Shown here piece by piece: positions 1 through 10,697 of a stretch of 64,000 nt of DNA. The stretch lies in the NCBI RefSeq assembly GCF_002575655.3, contig NC_053039.3, forward strand, positions 221,049,622-221,113,621, in the 5' to 3' direction. Below the pieces are notes generated by a model. The model made no database searches and had not been told where the DNA came from. It saw only the letters and a program-made list of their open reading frames with translations. Every line of letters starts with the position of its first letter. Position 1 is the first letter of the stretch. The position numbers and the translations under genes were made by a program. Source of the DNA: Aegilops tauschii subsp. strangulata (taxonomy: Eukaryota > Streptophyta > Magnoliopsida > Poales > Poaceae).

Positions 1-432
1 ACCGCGCTAACCCGAGCAAAAGCATGGGTGCCTGATCTTGATCCGACGGACGTGGCTAAAGGCTACCCAAGCTTGAAAGAGGACGGATCAGAATTTTGCA
101 CTGAAGATCTCCGCGCCATAAACCGGGAAGTACGTCCACTGGCTTGTCAACTTGCTGAAGAAGCTGACCTTTCACATTATCAGGTGAGTTATGATATCAA
201 TAACAAGCGTGTTGCTGCACCAGCTCTTGAAACTCAAAGCCTGATCCCTCCAATCTGTAAGCACACTTATGCCCCTGATATTGAACCGTGCACCCTTATA
301 AGCGACGAAGCTGTGTTCCAAGCTTTAACTGGGATCGACTAGACAACTGTTGACTTCCAGCCGCTGGGTAGGGACGAAGAAGAAGAACCGGTGCAAGATG
401 ACCCGCAACCGTCAGGTCAAGCTGCTCCGTGA
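1..432 (+). pseudogene. C-terminal part of the G1 antisense ORF
   Basis: The frame is open from base 1 and continues through a TAG at 340-342 to a TGA at 430-432. It lies opposite to gag-pol and downstream of it, the place where Tat-like Gypsy elements carry an extra ORF of unknown function. The visible part is hydrophilic and acidic; after the TAG it carries a run of acidic residues (DEEEEP). The TAG is probably a point mutation, because the same frame stays open for another 29 codons. The N-terminal domain is left of the window, so the family assignment rests on position and on the equivalent ORFs in elements B, C and D. Confidence 0.5.
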
Positions 433-1123
433 TCAGAAACTGGTGGCCGGTTTAGCCTTCCATACTGCAATGTTTATTGAGAAACAATTATTCCTTTGAA
501 TACTGAACCGCCTTGTAATAGGCTAGTTAAAACACTTGGTCTGTTATGCCTTCGTGCATATTTATCTGCAACTGATGTGTGTTAATCCGCCATGCTTTGA
601 GATATGATGTTCATAATCCATAGCTATTTATTCCAATTGTTCCTGCAGATAAAAAGCTTAAAATGCCCTGGCGGTTTACCACCGGGCGGGTCATGATACC
701 CAACTATATATATGACCAAGTTTTATAACCAAGGTTGTAAAAGATAACCAAGTATGGAAATATATGATACCTGCGACCTTTAGGCATAGTGTTGGCTGAC
801 CAACCTTGTAATGAAGGTAATAACCTTGATCCGGAGTAAAAGTATCTCCTGTTATATAATGCCGGTACAACAAAACCGTTCCGGGTTGTGATAAACACCG
901 GCTTATTCCATACTGGTGACTATGAGTCAAAACCAGACCGGGCTGATAGTCTTCAGATTATAACTTGGTCATGTACTGACAACTTGTAGCTGACAGCCCA
1001 ACCGGGTTGATAAATACTGGTTTGAAAACATCACAAATCTTAGCAAAAGAAAAAGAAACTTAGCAAAAGGCAAATAAAACCGTTGTAGTCGAGCCTTTTC
1101 ACGGGCTGCCAGGCCCCAAATTT
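433..1123. other. Non-coding 3' region of G1
   Basis: No credible coding sequence is visible. This AT-richer stretch lies between the end of the antisense ORF and the tandem repeats. Short ORFs on the minus strand here have no recognisable domain. Confidence 0.5.
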
Positions 1124-1500
1124 GATCAAGAGGTGTTGCTATGATTCGGGTTCGATCAAGCCCCCAAGTGATGCTGTGGCATTACACCGATCAAAAGGAA
1201 TTGCTATGGTTCGGGTTCAACCAAGCCCCCAAGTGATTCTGTGGCTTTACGCCGATCAAGAGGCGTAGTCATGGTTCGGGTTCGACCATGCTCCCAAGTG
1301 ATGATGTGGCATTACGCCGATCAAGAGGCGTGGCTATGGTTCGGATACGACCAAGCCCCCAACTGATTATGTGGCTTTACGCCGATCAAGAGGCGTAGTC
1401 ATGGTTCGGGTTCGACCATGCTCCCAAATGATGCTGTGGCATTGCGCCGATCAAGAGGTGTAGCTATGGTTCGGATACGACCAAGCCCCCAAGTGATCTG
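1124..1500. repeat. 65-bp tandem repeat, about 5.8 copies, in the G1 3' region
   Basis: Copies start at GATCAA at 1124, 1189, 1254, 1319, 1384 and 1449, exactly 65 bp apart. Copies 3 and 5 share one variant (CGACCATGCTCCC) and copies 4 and 6 another (GGATACGACCAAGCCCCC), so the last four form a 130-bp dimer repeat. It lies between the integrase gene and the antisense ORF of G1. Confidence 0.95.
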
Positions 1501-1677
1501 ATATCAAGCCTTAAGAAGCTAAATCAAGGGGTAAACCGGACGCCGCTTTGCAAGCTCCATGTAACCACACGTGATCTAAGAAAACAACAGATACCCCGCT
1601 TTAGCTGAGGTTCCAGTTTATTATATTGATCACAATATATACAATGTCATAATATGTACATAAGCAGAGCCTGTAGC

Positions 1678-1968
1678 TCAAGTATAGTAGGGCCGAAGAT
1701 GAGCAATATTCCACGGCCGGTTGGTCTCCTCCTCCGATTTACGTGAGTCTTTGCGCTCTCGAACATTGATTAGGTAGTACGACCCATTGTGCAAATCCTT
1801 GCTGACCACAAAAGGCCCTTCCCAAGGGGGGGATAGCTTGTGCATATCCGTCTGATCCTGGATGAGTCGAAGCACCAGATCTCCTTCTTGAAAGGTTCTG
1901 GTTCTAACCCAGCGGCTATGATAACGACGCAGATCTTGCTGGTAAATAGCCGAACGGGCTGCCGCCAT
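1678..1968 (-). pseudogene. Integrase C-terminal end of G1 (frameshifted from pol)
   Basis: A 96-residue reading frame with the typical Gypsy integrase tail: a basic AAARSAIYQQ stretch, then LVLR, and a WEGPF motif near residue 48, ending HLRPYY. It should continue the large pol frame directly to the right. A single missing base near position 2000 puts the pol frame into a stop at 1983-1985 and separates this tail. The domain would help the integrase bind DNA. It ends in a normal stop just before the non-coding 3' region. Confidence 0.8.
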
Positions 1969-1982
1969 GTCACGCTCCTCAT

Positions 1983-4880
1983 CTAACAGGTCAAGGCTTC
2001 CTGCCGTGCCTTCTCGTTGTCCGCTTCAACATATGCCGCTACACGAGGCGAGTCATGACGGATGTCACTAGGAAGAACCGCTTCCGCTCCATAAACCATG
2101 AAGAACGGCGTGTAGCCTGTCGATCTGTTGGGTGTGGTATTGATGCTCCATAACACCGAAGGTAACTCCTTAACCCAACAACCCGGCGTCCGTTGCAAAG
2201 GAACCATAAGCCAGGGTTTGATGCCTCTCAAGATCTCTTGATTGGCCCTCTCCGCTTGACTATTGGACTGGGGGTGAGCCACTGATGACACGTCAAGCCG
2301 GATGTGCTCACGTTGACAAAACTCCTTCATGGCACCCTTTGACTGATTGGTACCATTGTCTGTTATAATGCTGTGTGGAAAGCCAAACCGGAAGATCACC
2401 TTTTTGATGAATTGAACTACCGTGGCTGCATCACACTTACTAACTGGCTCTGCCTCCACCCATTTTGTGAACTTATCAACCGCCACCAAAAGGTGGGTCT
2501 TCTTGTCCTTGGACCTCTTGAAAGGCCCAACCATATCCAGCCCCCAAGTTGCAAACAGCCAGGTGATTGGAATCATGCTCAATTCTTGAGCTGGTACCTG
2601 AACACGCCGTGAGAATTTCTGACAGCCATCACATCTTTTAACCAAGTCCTCGGCATCAGCATGAGCTGTCAACCAATAAAAACCGTGACGAAACGCCTTG
2701 GCCACCAAAGATTTTGAACCAGCGTGGTGTCCACAATCTCCTTCGTGGATCTCACGCAAAATTTCACGGCCTTCCTCAGGAGATACACAGCCTTGAAACA
2801 CCCCTGTCACACTGCAATGATGTAACTCTCCATTGATAATAGTCATGGACTTGGACCGCCGGGTTATCTGTCTGGCCAAAGTTTCATCCTCTGGTAACTC
2901 GCCCCGGTTTATATACGTCAGATACGGAACTATCCAATCCGGGATAACATGTAGAGCTGCCACCAACTGAGCCTCCGGATCAGGAACAACCAAATCCTCT
3001 TCACCAGGGAGCTTGACGGACGGATTATGCAAAACGTCCAGGAAAACATTAGGTGGAACCGATTTACGTTGGGAACCCAGGCGGCTTAAAGCGTCTGCCG
3101 CTTCATTCTTCCGCCGGTCCACATGATCCACCTGATAACCTTTGAAGTGACCTGCAACAATATCCACCTCACGACGATATGCTGCCATTAGTGGGTCCTT
3201 TGAATCCCAAGTGCCAGACACTTGTTGAGCCACCATATCTGAGTCACCGAAGCATTTAACTCGGCTGAGATTCATCTCCTTAGCCATCCGTAGACCATGG
3301 AGTAAGGCCTCATATTCAGCTGCATTATTAGTGCAAGGGAACATTAAACGGAGAACATAACAAAACTTATCACTTCGTGGGGAAGTTAACACGACTCCAG
3401 CCCCCGAGCCCTCCAATTGCCTGGACCCATCAAAATGAATAGTCCAATAAGTGTGATCCGGCTTCTCTTCTGGCGCTTGTAATTCTGTCCAATCATTGAT
3501 GAAATCCACAAGTGCCTGAGATTTGATCGCCGTTCGGGGTATGTACTTCAACCTGTGAGGCCCGAGCTCGATAGCCCACTTAGCAATCCGACCAGTTTCC
3601 TCCCTATTCTGGATTATATCTCCCAAAGGAGCAGAGCTGACCACCGTGATGGGATGACCTTGGAAATACTGCTTAAGCTTCCGGCTTGCCATGAAAACCC
3701 CATACACCAATTTTTGCCAATGCGGGTACCTCTGCTTGGATTCAATGAGTATCTCACTACTATAGTAAACCGGCCGCTGAACCGGATATTCCTTTCCTGC
3801 CTCCTTGCGCTCCACCACAATAGCCACACTAACAGCCCGAGCGTTAGCTGCCACATATAGTAACAATGGCTCTTTGTCAACCAGAGCAGCGAGAACCGGC
3901 GGATTAGCTAGCTGCCGCTTTAAGTCCTCAAACGCTTCATTAGCGGCGTCACTCCAGACGAAGTTATCCGTTTTCTTCAGCATCTGATACAAAGGGATGG
4001 CCTTCTCACCAAGACGACTGATAAACCGGCTCAACGCGGCAATCCGGCCTGCCAGGCGTTGAACATCATTGATACATTTTGGTTTAGCCAAGGAGGTGAT
4101 GGCCTTGATCTTTTCCGGATTAGCTTCAATAACCCTGTTAGACACCAAAAAACCCAAGAGCTTGCCTGCAGGTACACCAAAAACGCACTTGGCCGGATTA
4201 AGCATCATTTTTTTAACCCGCGGGTTATCAAAGGTTTCCTTCAAGTCATCAATCAATGTCTCCTTCTTCCTTGATTTTACCACAATATCATCCACATAGG
4301 CATGAACATTGCGGCCGATCTGTTTATGAAGATAATTCTGTACACACCGCTGATAAGTTGCCTGTGCACTCTTAAGCCCAAAGGGAATGGACACATAGAA
4401 GAAGGCTCCAAAGGGAGTTATGAAGGCTGTCTTCTCCTGGTCCTTAACTGCCATTTTGATCTGATGATAACCAGAATATGCATCCAAAAAACTTAAACGC
4501 TCACAACCCGCCGTAGCATCAATAATTTGATCAATACGGGGGAGGGCAAAAGGATCTGCTGGACAAGCTTTGTTGAGATCTGTGTAGTCCACACACATAC
4601 GCCAAGTGCCATTTTTCTTGAGGACCAGCACCGGATTAGCCAACCACTCAGGATGGAATACTTCAACGATAAATCCAGCCGCCAAGAGCCTGGCTACTTC
4701 TTCTCCAATAGCTTTGCGTCTTTCTTCGTTGAACCGGCGGAGAAACTGTTTGACCGGTTTATACTTAGGATCAACATTGAGAGTGTGCTCAGCGAGTTCT
4801 CTCGGTACACCAGGCATGTCAGAAGGCTTCCATGCAAAGATGTCCCGATTCTCACGGATGAACTCGATGAGCGCGCTTTC
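1983..4880 (-). CDS. G1 pol: reverse transcriptase, RNase H and integrase
   Basis: Open for 965 codons after the amber at 4881-4883; the first Met is at 4817 (944 residues, numbering used here). RT: DYTDLNKACP near 77-86, YHQIKM near 117-122 and the catalytic YVDD at 174-177. RNase H: DGS at 463-465, E501 and D525. Integrase: zinc-binding His near 691-698 with C729 and C732, then D761, D820 and E856 of the DDE triad. Every catalytic residue I can place is present, so this part could be functional. It would make cDNA, remove the RNA strand and insert the DNA. It lacks its own start and is probably made as a fusion with gag-protease through the TAG. A one-base loss near 2000 cuts off the integrase tail. 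Confidence 0.93.
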   Translation of the reverse strand, partial: ESALIEFIRENRDIFAWKPSDMPGVPRELAEHTLNVDPKYKPVKQFLRRFNEERRKAIGEEVARLLAAGFIVEVFHPEWLANPVLVLKKNGTWRMCVDYTDLNKACPADPFALPRIDQIIDATAGCERLSFLDAYSGYHQIKMAVKDQEKTAFITPFGAFFYVSIPFGLKSAQATYQRCVQNYLHKQIGRNVHAYVDDIVVKSRKKETLIDDLKETFDNPRVKKMMLNPAKCVFGVPAGKLLGFLVSNRVIEANPEKIKAITSLAKPKCINDVQRLAGRIAALSRFISRLGEKAIPLYQMLKKTDNFVWSDAANEAFEDLKRQLANPPVLAALVDKEPLLLYVAANARAVSVAIVVERKEAGKEYPVQRPVYYSSEILIESKQRYPHWQKLVYGVFMASRKLKQYFQGHPITVVSSAPLGDIIQNREETGRIAKWAIELGPHRLKYIPRTAIKSQALVDFINDWTELQAPEEKPDHTYWTIHFDGSRQLEGSGAGVVLTSPRSDKFCYVLRLMFPCTNNAAEYEALLHGLRMAKEMNLSRVKCFGDSDMVAQQVSGTWDSKDPLMAAYRREVDIVAGHFKGYQVDHVDRRKNEAADALSRLGSQRKSVPPNVFLDVLHNPSVKLPGEEDLVVPDPEAQLVAALHVIPDWIVPYLTYINRGELPEDETLARQITRRSKSMTIINGELHHCSVTGVFQGCVSPEEGREILREIHEGDCGHHAGSKSLVAKAFRHGFYWLTAHADAEDLVKRCDGCQKFSRRVQVPAQELSMIPITWLFATWGLDMVGPFKRSKDKKTHLLVAVDKFTKWVEAEPVSKCDAATVVQFIKKVIFRFGFPHSIITDNGTNQSKGAMKEFCQREHIRLDVSSVAHPQSNSQAERANQEILRGIKPWLMVPLQRTPGCWVKELPSVLWSINTTPNRSTGYTPFFMVYGAEAVLPSDIRHDSPRVAAYVEADNEKARQEALTC

Positions 4881-5693
4881 CTATTTCGGATCCAAGTTAG
4901 CGCTGATGCTAAACTGCTTGGACGAATCGCCAGGCATGAAGTCAACAAGTTTAGTCTCATCAGCCGATTTAAACTTCAGGGTCGGATCATGCTCCGTAGT
5001 TGGTTTCTTCAACGAAGTCATATCTGCCGGATCAACATTGTCTTTGTAAAACTTCAACTCCTCTGTTGCACAAACCGACTCAGCATAAGCCGCATCACCT
5101 TCCTCACACTCCAGAGCAATCTTGCGGCTTCCATGCACGGTTATAGTTCCCTTGTGACCCGGCATCTTGAGCTGTAGATAGACATAACAAGGCCGTGCCA
5201 TAAACTTGGCATAAGCTGGCCGTCCAAATAGGGCATGATACAGGCTTCTGATTTTCACCACTTCAAAGGTCAAGGTTTCTAATCTCGAGTCATGGTCATC
5301 TCCAAAAGCCACCTCCAGGGCTATCTTACCAACAGGATACGCCGACTTACCAGGCACCACACCATGGAACACCATATTGGACGGTTTAAGATTTTTATCT
5401 GTTAGCCCCATGCGACGGAAAGTTTCATAATAAAGGATATTGATACTACTCCCTCCATCCATGAGTACCTTAGTGAACTTATAACCTCCCACCTGAGGTG
5501 CCACCACTAGAGCCAGATGACCCGGATTGTCAACCCAGGGTGGATGATCGTCTCTACTCCACACAATGGGCTGCTCGGACCAGCGCAAATAATGGGGCAC
5601 CGCCGGTTCAACGGCATTCACCATCCTTTTATGAAGCTTCTGATCGCGCTTGTCCAAGCTAGTGGTGAAGACATGATACTGTCCGCTATTCAA
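4881..5693 (-). CDS. G1 aspartic protease and linker to RT
   Basis: Retropepsin-type domain: the active-site motif is DGGSS at about residues 79-83 (TKVLMDGGSSINIL), the DGG form used in place of DTG or DSG by many plant Tat-like elements. A later ALFGRPAYAKF segment fits the flap and ALLGR region of plant retropepsins. It would cleave the gag-pol polyprotein. The frame ends at a TAG (4881-4883) directly followed by in-frame RT sequence. At its start it overlaps the gag frame by a few bases, an effect of a frameshift near 5870. Confidence 0.85.
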   Translation of the reverse strand: MNSGQYHVFTTSLDKRDQKLHKRMVNAVEPAVPHYLRWSEQPIVWSRDDHPPWVDNPGHLALVVAPQVGGYKFTKVLMDGGSSINILYYETFRRMGLTDKNLKPSNMVFHGVVPGKSAYPVGKIALEVAFGDDHDSRLETLTFEVVKIRSLYHALFGRPAYAKFMARPCYVYLQLKMPGHKGTITVHGSRKIALECEEGDAAYAESVCATEELKFYKDNVDPADMTSLKKPTTEHDPTLKFKSADETKLVDFMPGDSSKQFSISANLDPK

Positions 5694-6886
5694 CTGCTTC
5701 GGGTTGCTCTGGTAACCCGACTGCTGCTGCTGCTGATTGCCCTGATGATTATAGCCACCTTGGTTACCTTGATTACTTTGATTGTTGTGTCCACCCTGAT
5801 TGCCATGGAATCCCGAACCGGAATTTCCTCTGCCATAACCCGGCCCATTAGAGCCAGAGCCCGACCGCCTCCTGGTCCATGATCATACCGGAAAGAGTCA
5901 GAATTTTTGAACTCTTTCATGATATAACAATCTTTCCAGAGGTGCGTAGATGGTTCCTCCTTCGTCCCATGCTTTGGACAGGGCTGGTTCAACAGATATG
6001 ACAAACGGTCCGGATTAGGATTCGGCATTCCATTCCGCCGGGGCGGTTTACCCTTACGCCATTGGCCCTTGTCGTGCGTATTAGTGTTAGCCACAAAGTC
6101 TAAGCCGTGTTCCGCTTTACGCTTGCCACCGTTTCCATGACCCGTCGGGTTGTGGTGCTGCCCCTTGGCGTTGCCGCTCTTCTTTCCCTTCCCTGTCTTA
6201 TCATCATCAGACTCGGGATCCTTGGTACTATCAGAGTCGGCATACTTCACCAGTGCAGCCATGAGGGTTCCCATGTCATTACAATGACGTTTGAGCCGTC
6301 CCAACTTCAACTTCAAGGGTTGAAACCGGCAATTGCCTTCCAATGTTAAAACTGCGGTGTCAGCGTTGATGCGGTCTGATGAATGCAAAATCTCCGAAAC
6401 CCGGCACACCCAATGGGTTGTTGACTCTCCTTCCTCCTGGACACAGGCAGCTAAGTCCACAATTGACATGGGCTGCTTGCATGTATCCTTGAAATTCTGA
6501 ACAAACCGGGCTCTCAACTCAGCCCATGACCTGATAGAATTAGCCGATAAACTCTTTAGCCAAGTGCGGGTCGTTCCTTCTAGCATCATGGTGAAGTACT
6601 TCGCACATGCCGCATCATCCACGTCCAGCATCTCCATGGCCATCTCGTAGCTTTCAACCCATGTTTCAGGGGACAAATCGGCGGTGTAATTCGGCACCTT
6701 GCGCGGGCCCTTGAAATCCTTGGGCAGGCACACATTGCGCAATGCTGGGACAAGACTGGGCACCCCCAAGGAACTAGAGGTAACTCCTGGCTCCATCGAT
6801 GTGGTTGGACGAACCGGAGTAAGCTGACGGGCCTCATGCTGCGCCGCTAACTCGGCCTCTCTGCGTGCCCGAGCCCGGTCCACCAC
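5690..6886 (-). pseudogene. G1 gag, capsid-like domain and zinc-knuckle region
   Basis: Carries a Retrotrans_gag-like stretch (WVESYEMAMEMLD through TRTWLKSL and LRARFVQNF), then a basic linker and a Cys/His cluster (CPKH, later H and C before YIMKEF) in the position of a zinc knuckle. It would form the virus-like particle and bind RNA. Two frameshifts isolate it: near 6940 from the N-terminal gag frame and near 5870, after which the encoded sequence turns into an artefact until the protease frame resumes. The Met at the start is therefore not a real start codon. Confidence 0.8.
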
Positions 6887-8274
6887 ATCCTGAGCCTCAC
6901 CGGCACCACCCGTCGGGTTATGGCCACGAGGCGGATCACGGTCCGCGCATTGCTTGATACTGCCGGTTCATCCATACGCCTGCTGTAACTCCGGCTTGGA
7001 CGGGGAGTGGAATGAACCCGATCGCGACTATATGAATAAGCCTCCTGTTGAATCAAGGCTGTCTGAAGAAGCTCCTTAACCCGACGCGTCTCGACCGCTG
7101 CTGGAGAATCGCCTTCAATCGGGATGGCCGCCAGCCGTGAAGCGGCGGCGACAATGTTGTCCATTGGGTTAGAGTAATGACCCGGTGGTGTGGGGACATG
7201 AGGTACCACAACGTTGTTCTGACGAGGCGGATCCACCAAACGTGGCTGAACCGGCGCCCCTGCTCCAGGTGCCTCTGCCCGGTTTACCACTGGCGGATTG
7301 CTGGTTCCTGCTCCTGGGGTGTTAAAGAGATTTCTAGCTTCATAAACCGGTGGCAGGCGAGATCGGTGCCTCCTCTTCAGGACTTCATTCGACGCACTCT
7401 GATCCAGCATAATCCGGTAAGCTTGTGCATCCAAAGCGGCCCGCTCCGCGGCTATCCTGGTATCCTCAGCTGCTAAGTCGGCTTTTGCCTGGGTGATCTG
7501 ATCTTTCACTCTCGCGACTTCCGCATTGTGTGCATCCTGGTCCGCCGGGTTAACCTCTGCCATCAGCGTTGCCAATACATCAAACAAATCAGATAGAACC
7601 TGAGCTGGCGGTCGCACAGGGCCTCCAGCCCCAGCCGTTGCCGCTGCTGCTGATCCAGAAATCATCGCCGTTGCGGTCGAAGAGTGGAGCGCCGGTTGCG
7701 TGCCGGCCATGAAAATCGCCACCCGGTTTGGCAGATCAAAGGGGTCCGGAATACTGTCGCCATCGGAACAGCCCCCAATCCGGCCATCTTGTAACTGATA
7801 TAACGACTCGGTCTCTCCAGTCGATGACTCGTCGCCGGAATAAACGACGGTCTCACCACCAGATTCCAATCTATCCTCAGATTCACCTCCATGGATAACT
7901 CCCACGAAGGCACGCTTCATGACAGGCTTGACCCGGGCAGATCTCGCACGCTGAGCCATTTCGACGAGGTCGGCGCAGATGTCCGGCTCAGTGCCCGGTT
8001 CACCGATCTTGCCAATGAAAACGTGTATGCCACCAAAGGGGACCCGGTACCCGTACTCGATTGAACCGGCCTTGGGGCCCCAGCCTGCATCGTCGATGTA
8101 GAGGTTGCCGCGACGACTCTTGGTCATCCGGCCCACAGCGTAACCCTTGAGTCCTTCGAAGCTGCCAACCAAGAACTTGAAACCATCGTGCGATAGCCCC
8201 ACGGTGGGCGCCAACTGTCGTGGTTTTGTCACGGCAGATGTCCTAGAGAAAGGACTTAGTTGTGGAGCCATCAC
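6847..8274 (-). pseudogene. G1 gag, N-terminal region
   Basis: A long minus-strand frame leading into gag, with an Ala-rich helical central part (about residues 250-300) and a Pro-rich part. The first Met of the open frame lies inside the LTR and the frame crosses the PBS, so the true start is unknown and should be leftward of 8196. The last 35 or so residues are out of frame, because gag continues in another frame from about 6940. I recognise no catalytic motif. Confidence 0.7.
8196..8214 (-). other. Primer-binding site of G1
   Basis: Reading the minus strand, TTGGCGCCCACCGTGGGGC follows the LTR end after one spacer base. A TGG-starting site next to the 5' LTR is where a tRNA primes minus-strand cDNA synthesis. 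Confidence 0.8.
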
Positions 8275-8738
8275 TACGGGTTAGCTTGAAGGGGTTAAAG
8301 CAGACAAGGGACGCAAGAGAGTTTATACTAGTTTGGTCCCTTCGATGAAGGTAAAAGCCTACGTCTAGTTGTGATCGAATTGATGGGGTTTCGATGACCA
8401 GGGAGCGAATACGCTTTGCCTGAGTCTCGAGTTGTTGTCCGTTGTCCCTGAACCGCCGCCGGGTCGTCCCCTTATATACATGGGTTGATGCTCGTCGGTT
8501 TACAGACTCCGAGGCCGGCTCATAATCGTGTCCGGCTCGGTCTCTGCTACGTATATCTTACAACACAAGTTTACATCTCAATGCCGATTTGTGTCTACAT
8601 GCCTTAAACCGGCTTTGGCGATGGGCGTTCATGGAGCGTCACCGTCTGTCTTCATGGGCTTCAGATACAGATGAACTACTTATGAAGTTAACCCGGCCTC
8701 TCCTGGCCGGTTTACACCCAGTGGTAATATCCCCAACA
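8216..8738 (-). repeat. 5' LTR of G1
   Basis: On the minus strand the LTR starts TGTTGGGGATATTACC and ends ACCACGACA, so it has TG...CA termini and is 523 bp long. The right limit is set by TGTTGGGG, the left by the PBS. The other LTR is outside the window, so the ends rest on motif reading. Confidence 0.85.
8471..8479 (-). promoter_or_regulatory. TATA box in the G1 LTR
   Basis: TGTATATAAG on the minus strand, inside the 5' LTR and pointing towards gag. Confidence 0.5.
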
Positions 8739-10697
8739 CCCTTGGTTGGGTTTGCGGTGTGCAGGAGCGACTGTGTGAGGGTGCAGTGCGACCGCGACAG
8801 CCGTGCGCAAGTGTATCTCCTTTTCATTTTGAAAACTTTAGGAAAGCTTGGCAAAAATGTGTGGCAAAGTATGGCAATGCAAGGCCTAGACCCAAACAGG
8901 ATAAGTACGTACATACTAGGAGTACTAGTGTTAATAAAGAAAGGCGGGGTTTTCCTTCGCGGGATTAATCGATACAAATCCTCGTTTGACATGTCAATTA
9001 ATGCATATTTTTCTCCAAAGCCCAAAGAGCTAACCATCTCACTCCTCATCGCTTGATTAATGCAGTGCCATGCAAACCAACCTTCTCACTTCCGCATGCA
9101 TGCAAGGGTATATTAATGTCCTTGGTTTCTAGTACGAGGCAAACCCCATCAATTTTTCCTTGATTAGTGTTACTGGCCTTTTGCAAATTGTAATTTTGAT
9201 ATACAGGCCTTGTATACAAAAAAATGGAGGTAGTAACTATTTGACTTCCTTCCCCATTGCGGTGACATCGACGATATCTCGTATGTTGTGGTTTGGTGAA
9301 GTGCATTCGACGGAGAACACCGTCGAGGGAGACCACGGTAAGTCGTTCGCAAGTGCCGCCTGCGAGCCGAGACAACTGCCTTATTTGCATCTAGGAAGTC
9401 CGTTGAACCAAAGGACGCGTAAATGTACTAGTACTACTAGTACACAATAGCGTCGTCTATCCAGCTTAGTGCGGTGAGGTGGTTTCTCGAAGAAGACGAT
9501 GGAGAAGTGGAGCCAGCAAAGAGTGAAATGATGGTTGCTTCGTCCGTGCTTTGTGATTTGACGCCACAATGCTTTGTGATTTGTGATAGAAGGGACAGGG
9601 GAGTAGACTCTGTGCTCTATACTATGCATGCGTCCAAGCACGGGTGCAAGAGGAGAGACGTTGCATTTTTCTATTCCTTCAATCAATCAATCAGGGACCT
9701 TCGGTTCCATCTTTTTGGCTTTGGCAGCACCGTCCACAATGGTTTCCATCGATGCCAAAAGCTATTTTCACATTTGTTTACACATTGTGGATGCCCTTAA
9801 CCGTACCACTTGGTTTTGCTCCTGGGTGCTATCTATACAAATCTCAATTATATTGATCTAAACATTTATAGAATCAAGATTAGTAAACAGGAGGTGATTC
9901 TGCCGCGCGGATGGCGGGGGAGGTTTCTTATTTTTAGAGGACGTTCGCCTGGCGGTTTGCTAACATGAGGTCCCATGTGTCAGTGCTTTACCAAGCCGAT
10001 CCGCGTCCCACATGAGGCAGAACAACGGCAGAAGCAACACGTGGTTAACTTGAAGAAGATGAGGGAGAAGCGGATTCATCAACGAGTGAAATGATGGTTG
10101 CTTCGTCCCTCCAACTTCTTTTTTTAGCATTATTACTTCGTCCCTCCAACTTAACCGCGGGAAAGGTGCAGCTTTGTGATTTGACGCCTCATTGCTCATT
10201 ACTACGCCGGCGCCATGACTGGGGTGCTTCACCCCTGCTTCTCTGCACTGCATTTCGATATGGCACGTGGACCCGGTAGCATGATGTCCCACATGTCGGC
10301 GAACGGGACTAGAACATTTATGAAAGCGAGCGCTCCACTCTTACGACGGAGGAGTACACGACACGGTGGCCCCGTGAACTGTCACTTGTACTGTATAGTA
10401 CTATAGTTTTGTTGTTTCGCACGATCCATCGATACAAACCCGATTAAACAGGAAAGGGTGGGATTTTTCCCGCGCGGTAGATGATACTGGCCATACATTT
10501 CAAAGGCAATTTTAATGTATGCAAACTGAATAATTAAGTAACAATATGATATCTAGTAAAACTAAAAACACATATGATTTATTGTGTTAGAGTGTAGTAG
10601 TAGTGATGTATTGCATACTTGTTAGATGTAACATGCGAGAACGTGTAGAGATGTTGTTTTGGAGGGCCTACAGAGAGAAAAGCGTAATACGGTCACC
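8739..10697. other. Non-coding DNA between G1 and the TIR element
   Basis: Moderate GC with many short ORFs on both strands and no recognisable domain. Two stretches resemble each other (near 9480-9545 and 10050-10110, sharing GAAATGATGGTTGCTTCGTC), as do 8931-8995 and 10418-10480 (ATCGATACAAA and a GGGATTTT/GGGGTTTT block). This suggests an old partial duplication. It may be the 5' flank of the CACTA element, but nothing proves it. Confidence 0.4.

Larger units (their letters stand above)
1..8738 (-). mobile_element. Gypsy LTR retrotransposon G1 (Tat-like), left end outside window
   Basis: A minus-strand Gypsy element read from its 5' LTR (8216-8738) leftwards through PBS, gag, protease, RT, RNase H, integrase, a tandem-repeat 3' region and the tail of an antisense ORF. 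Its 3' LTR is not in the window. The domain order (protease-RT-RNase H-integrase) defines Gypsy; the opposite-strand ORF downstream of pol is typical of Tat-lineage plant elements. It is the best preserved pol in the window, broken mainly by single-base frameshifts. The 5 bases right of the LTR (8739-8743, CCCTT) would be one TSD copy, but the partner lies off the left edge. Confidence 0.9.

Noticed and set aside
1124..1500. CRISPR-like array of regular repeats
   Set aside because: The 65-bp units are contiguous without unique spacers and lie in a plant retrotransposon; this is a tandem repeat.
8589..9390. ORFs of 114-155 codons right of G1
   Set aside because: They overlap the LTR border or each other on opposite strands, lack domains and have no promoter or splice context.
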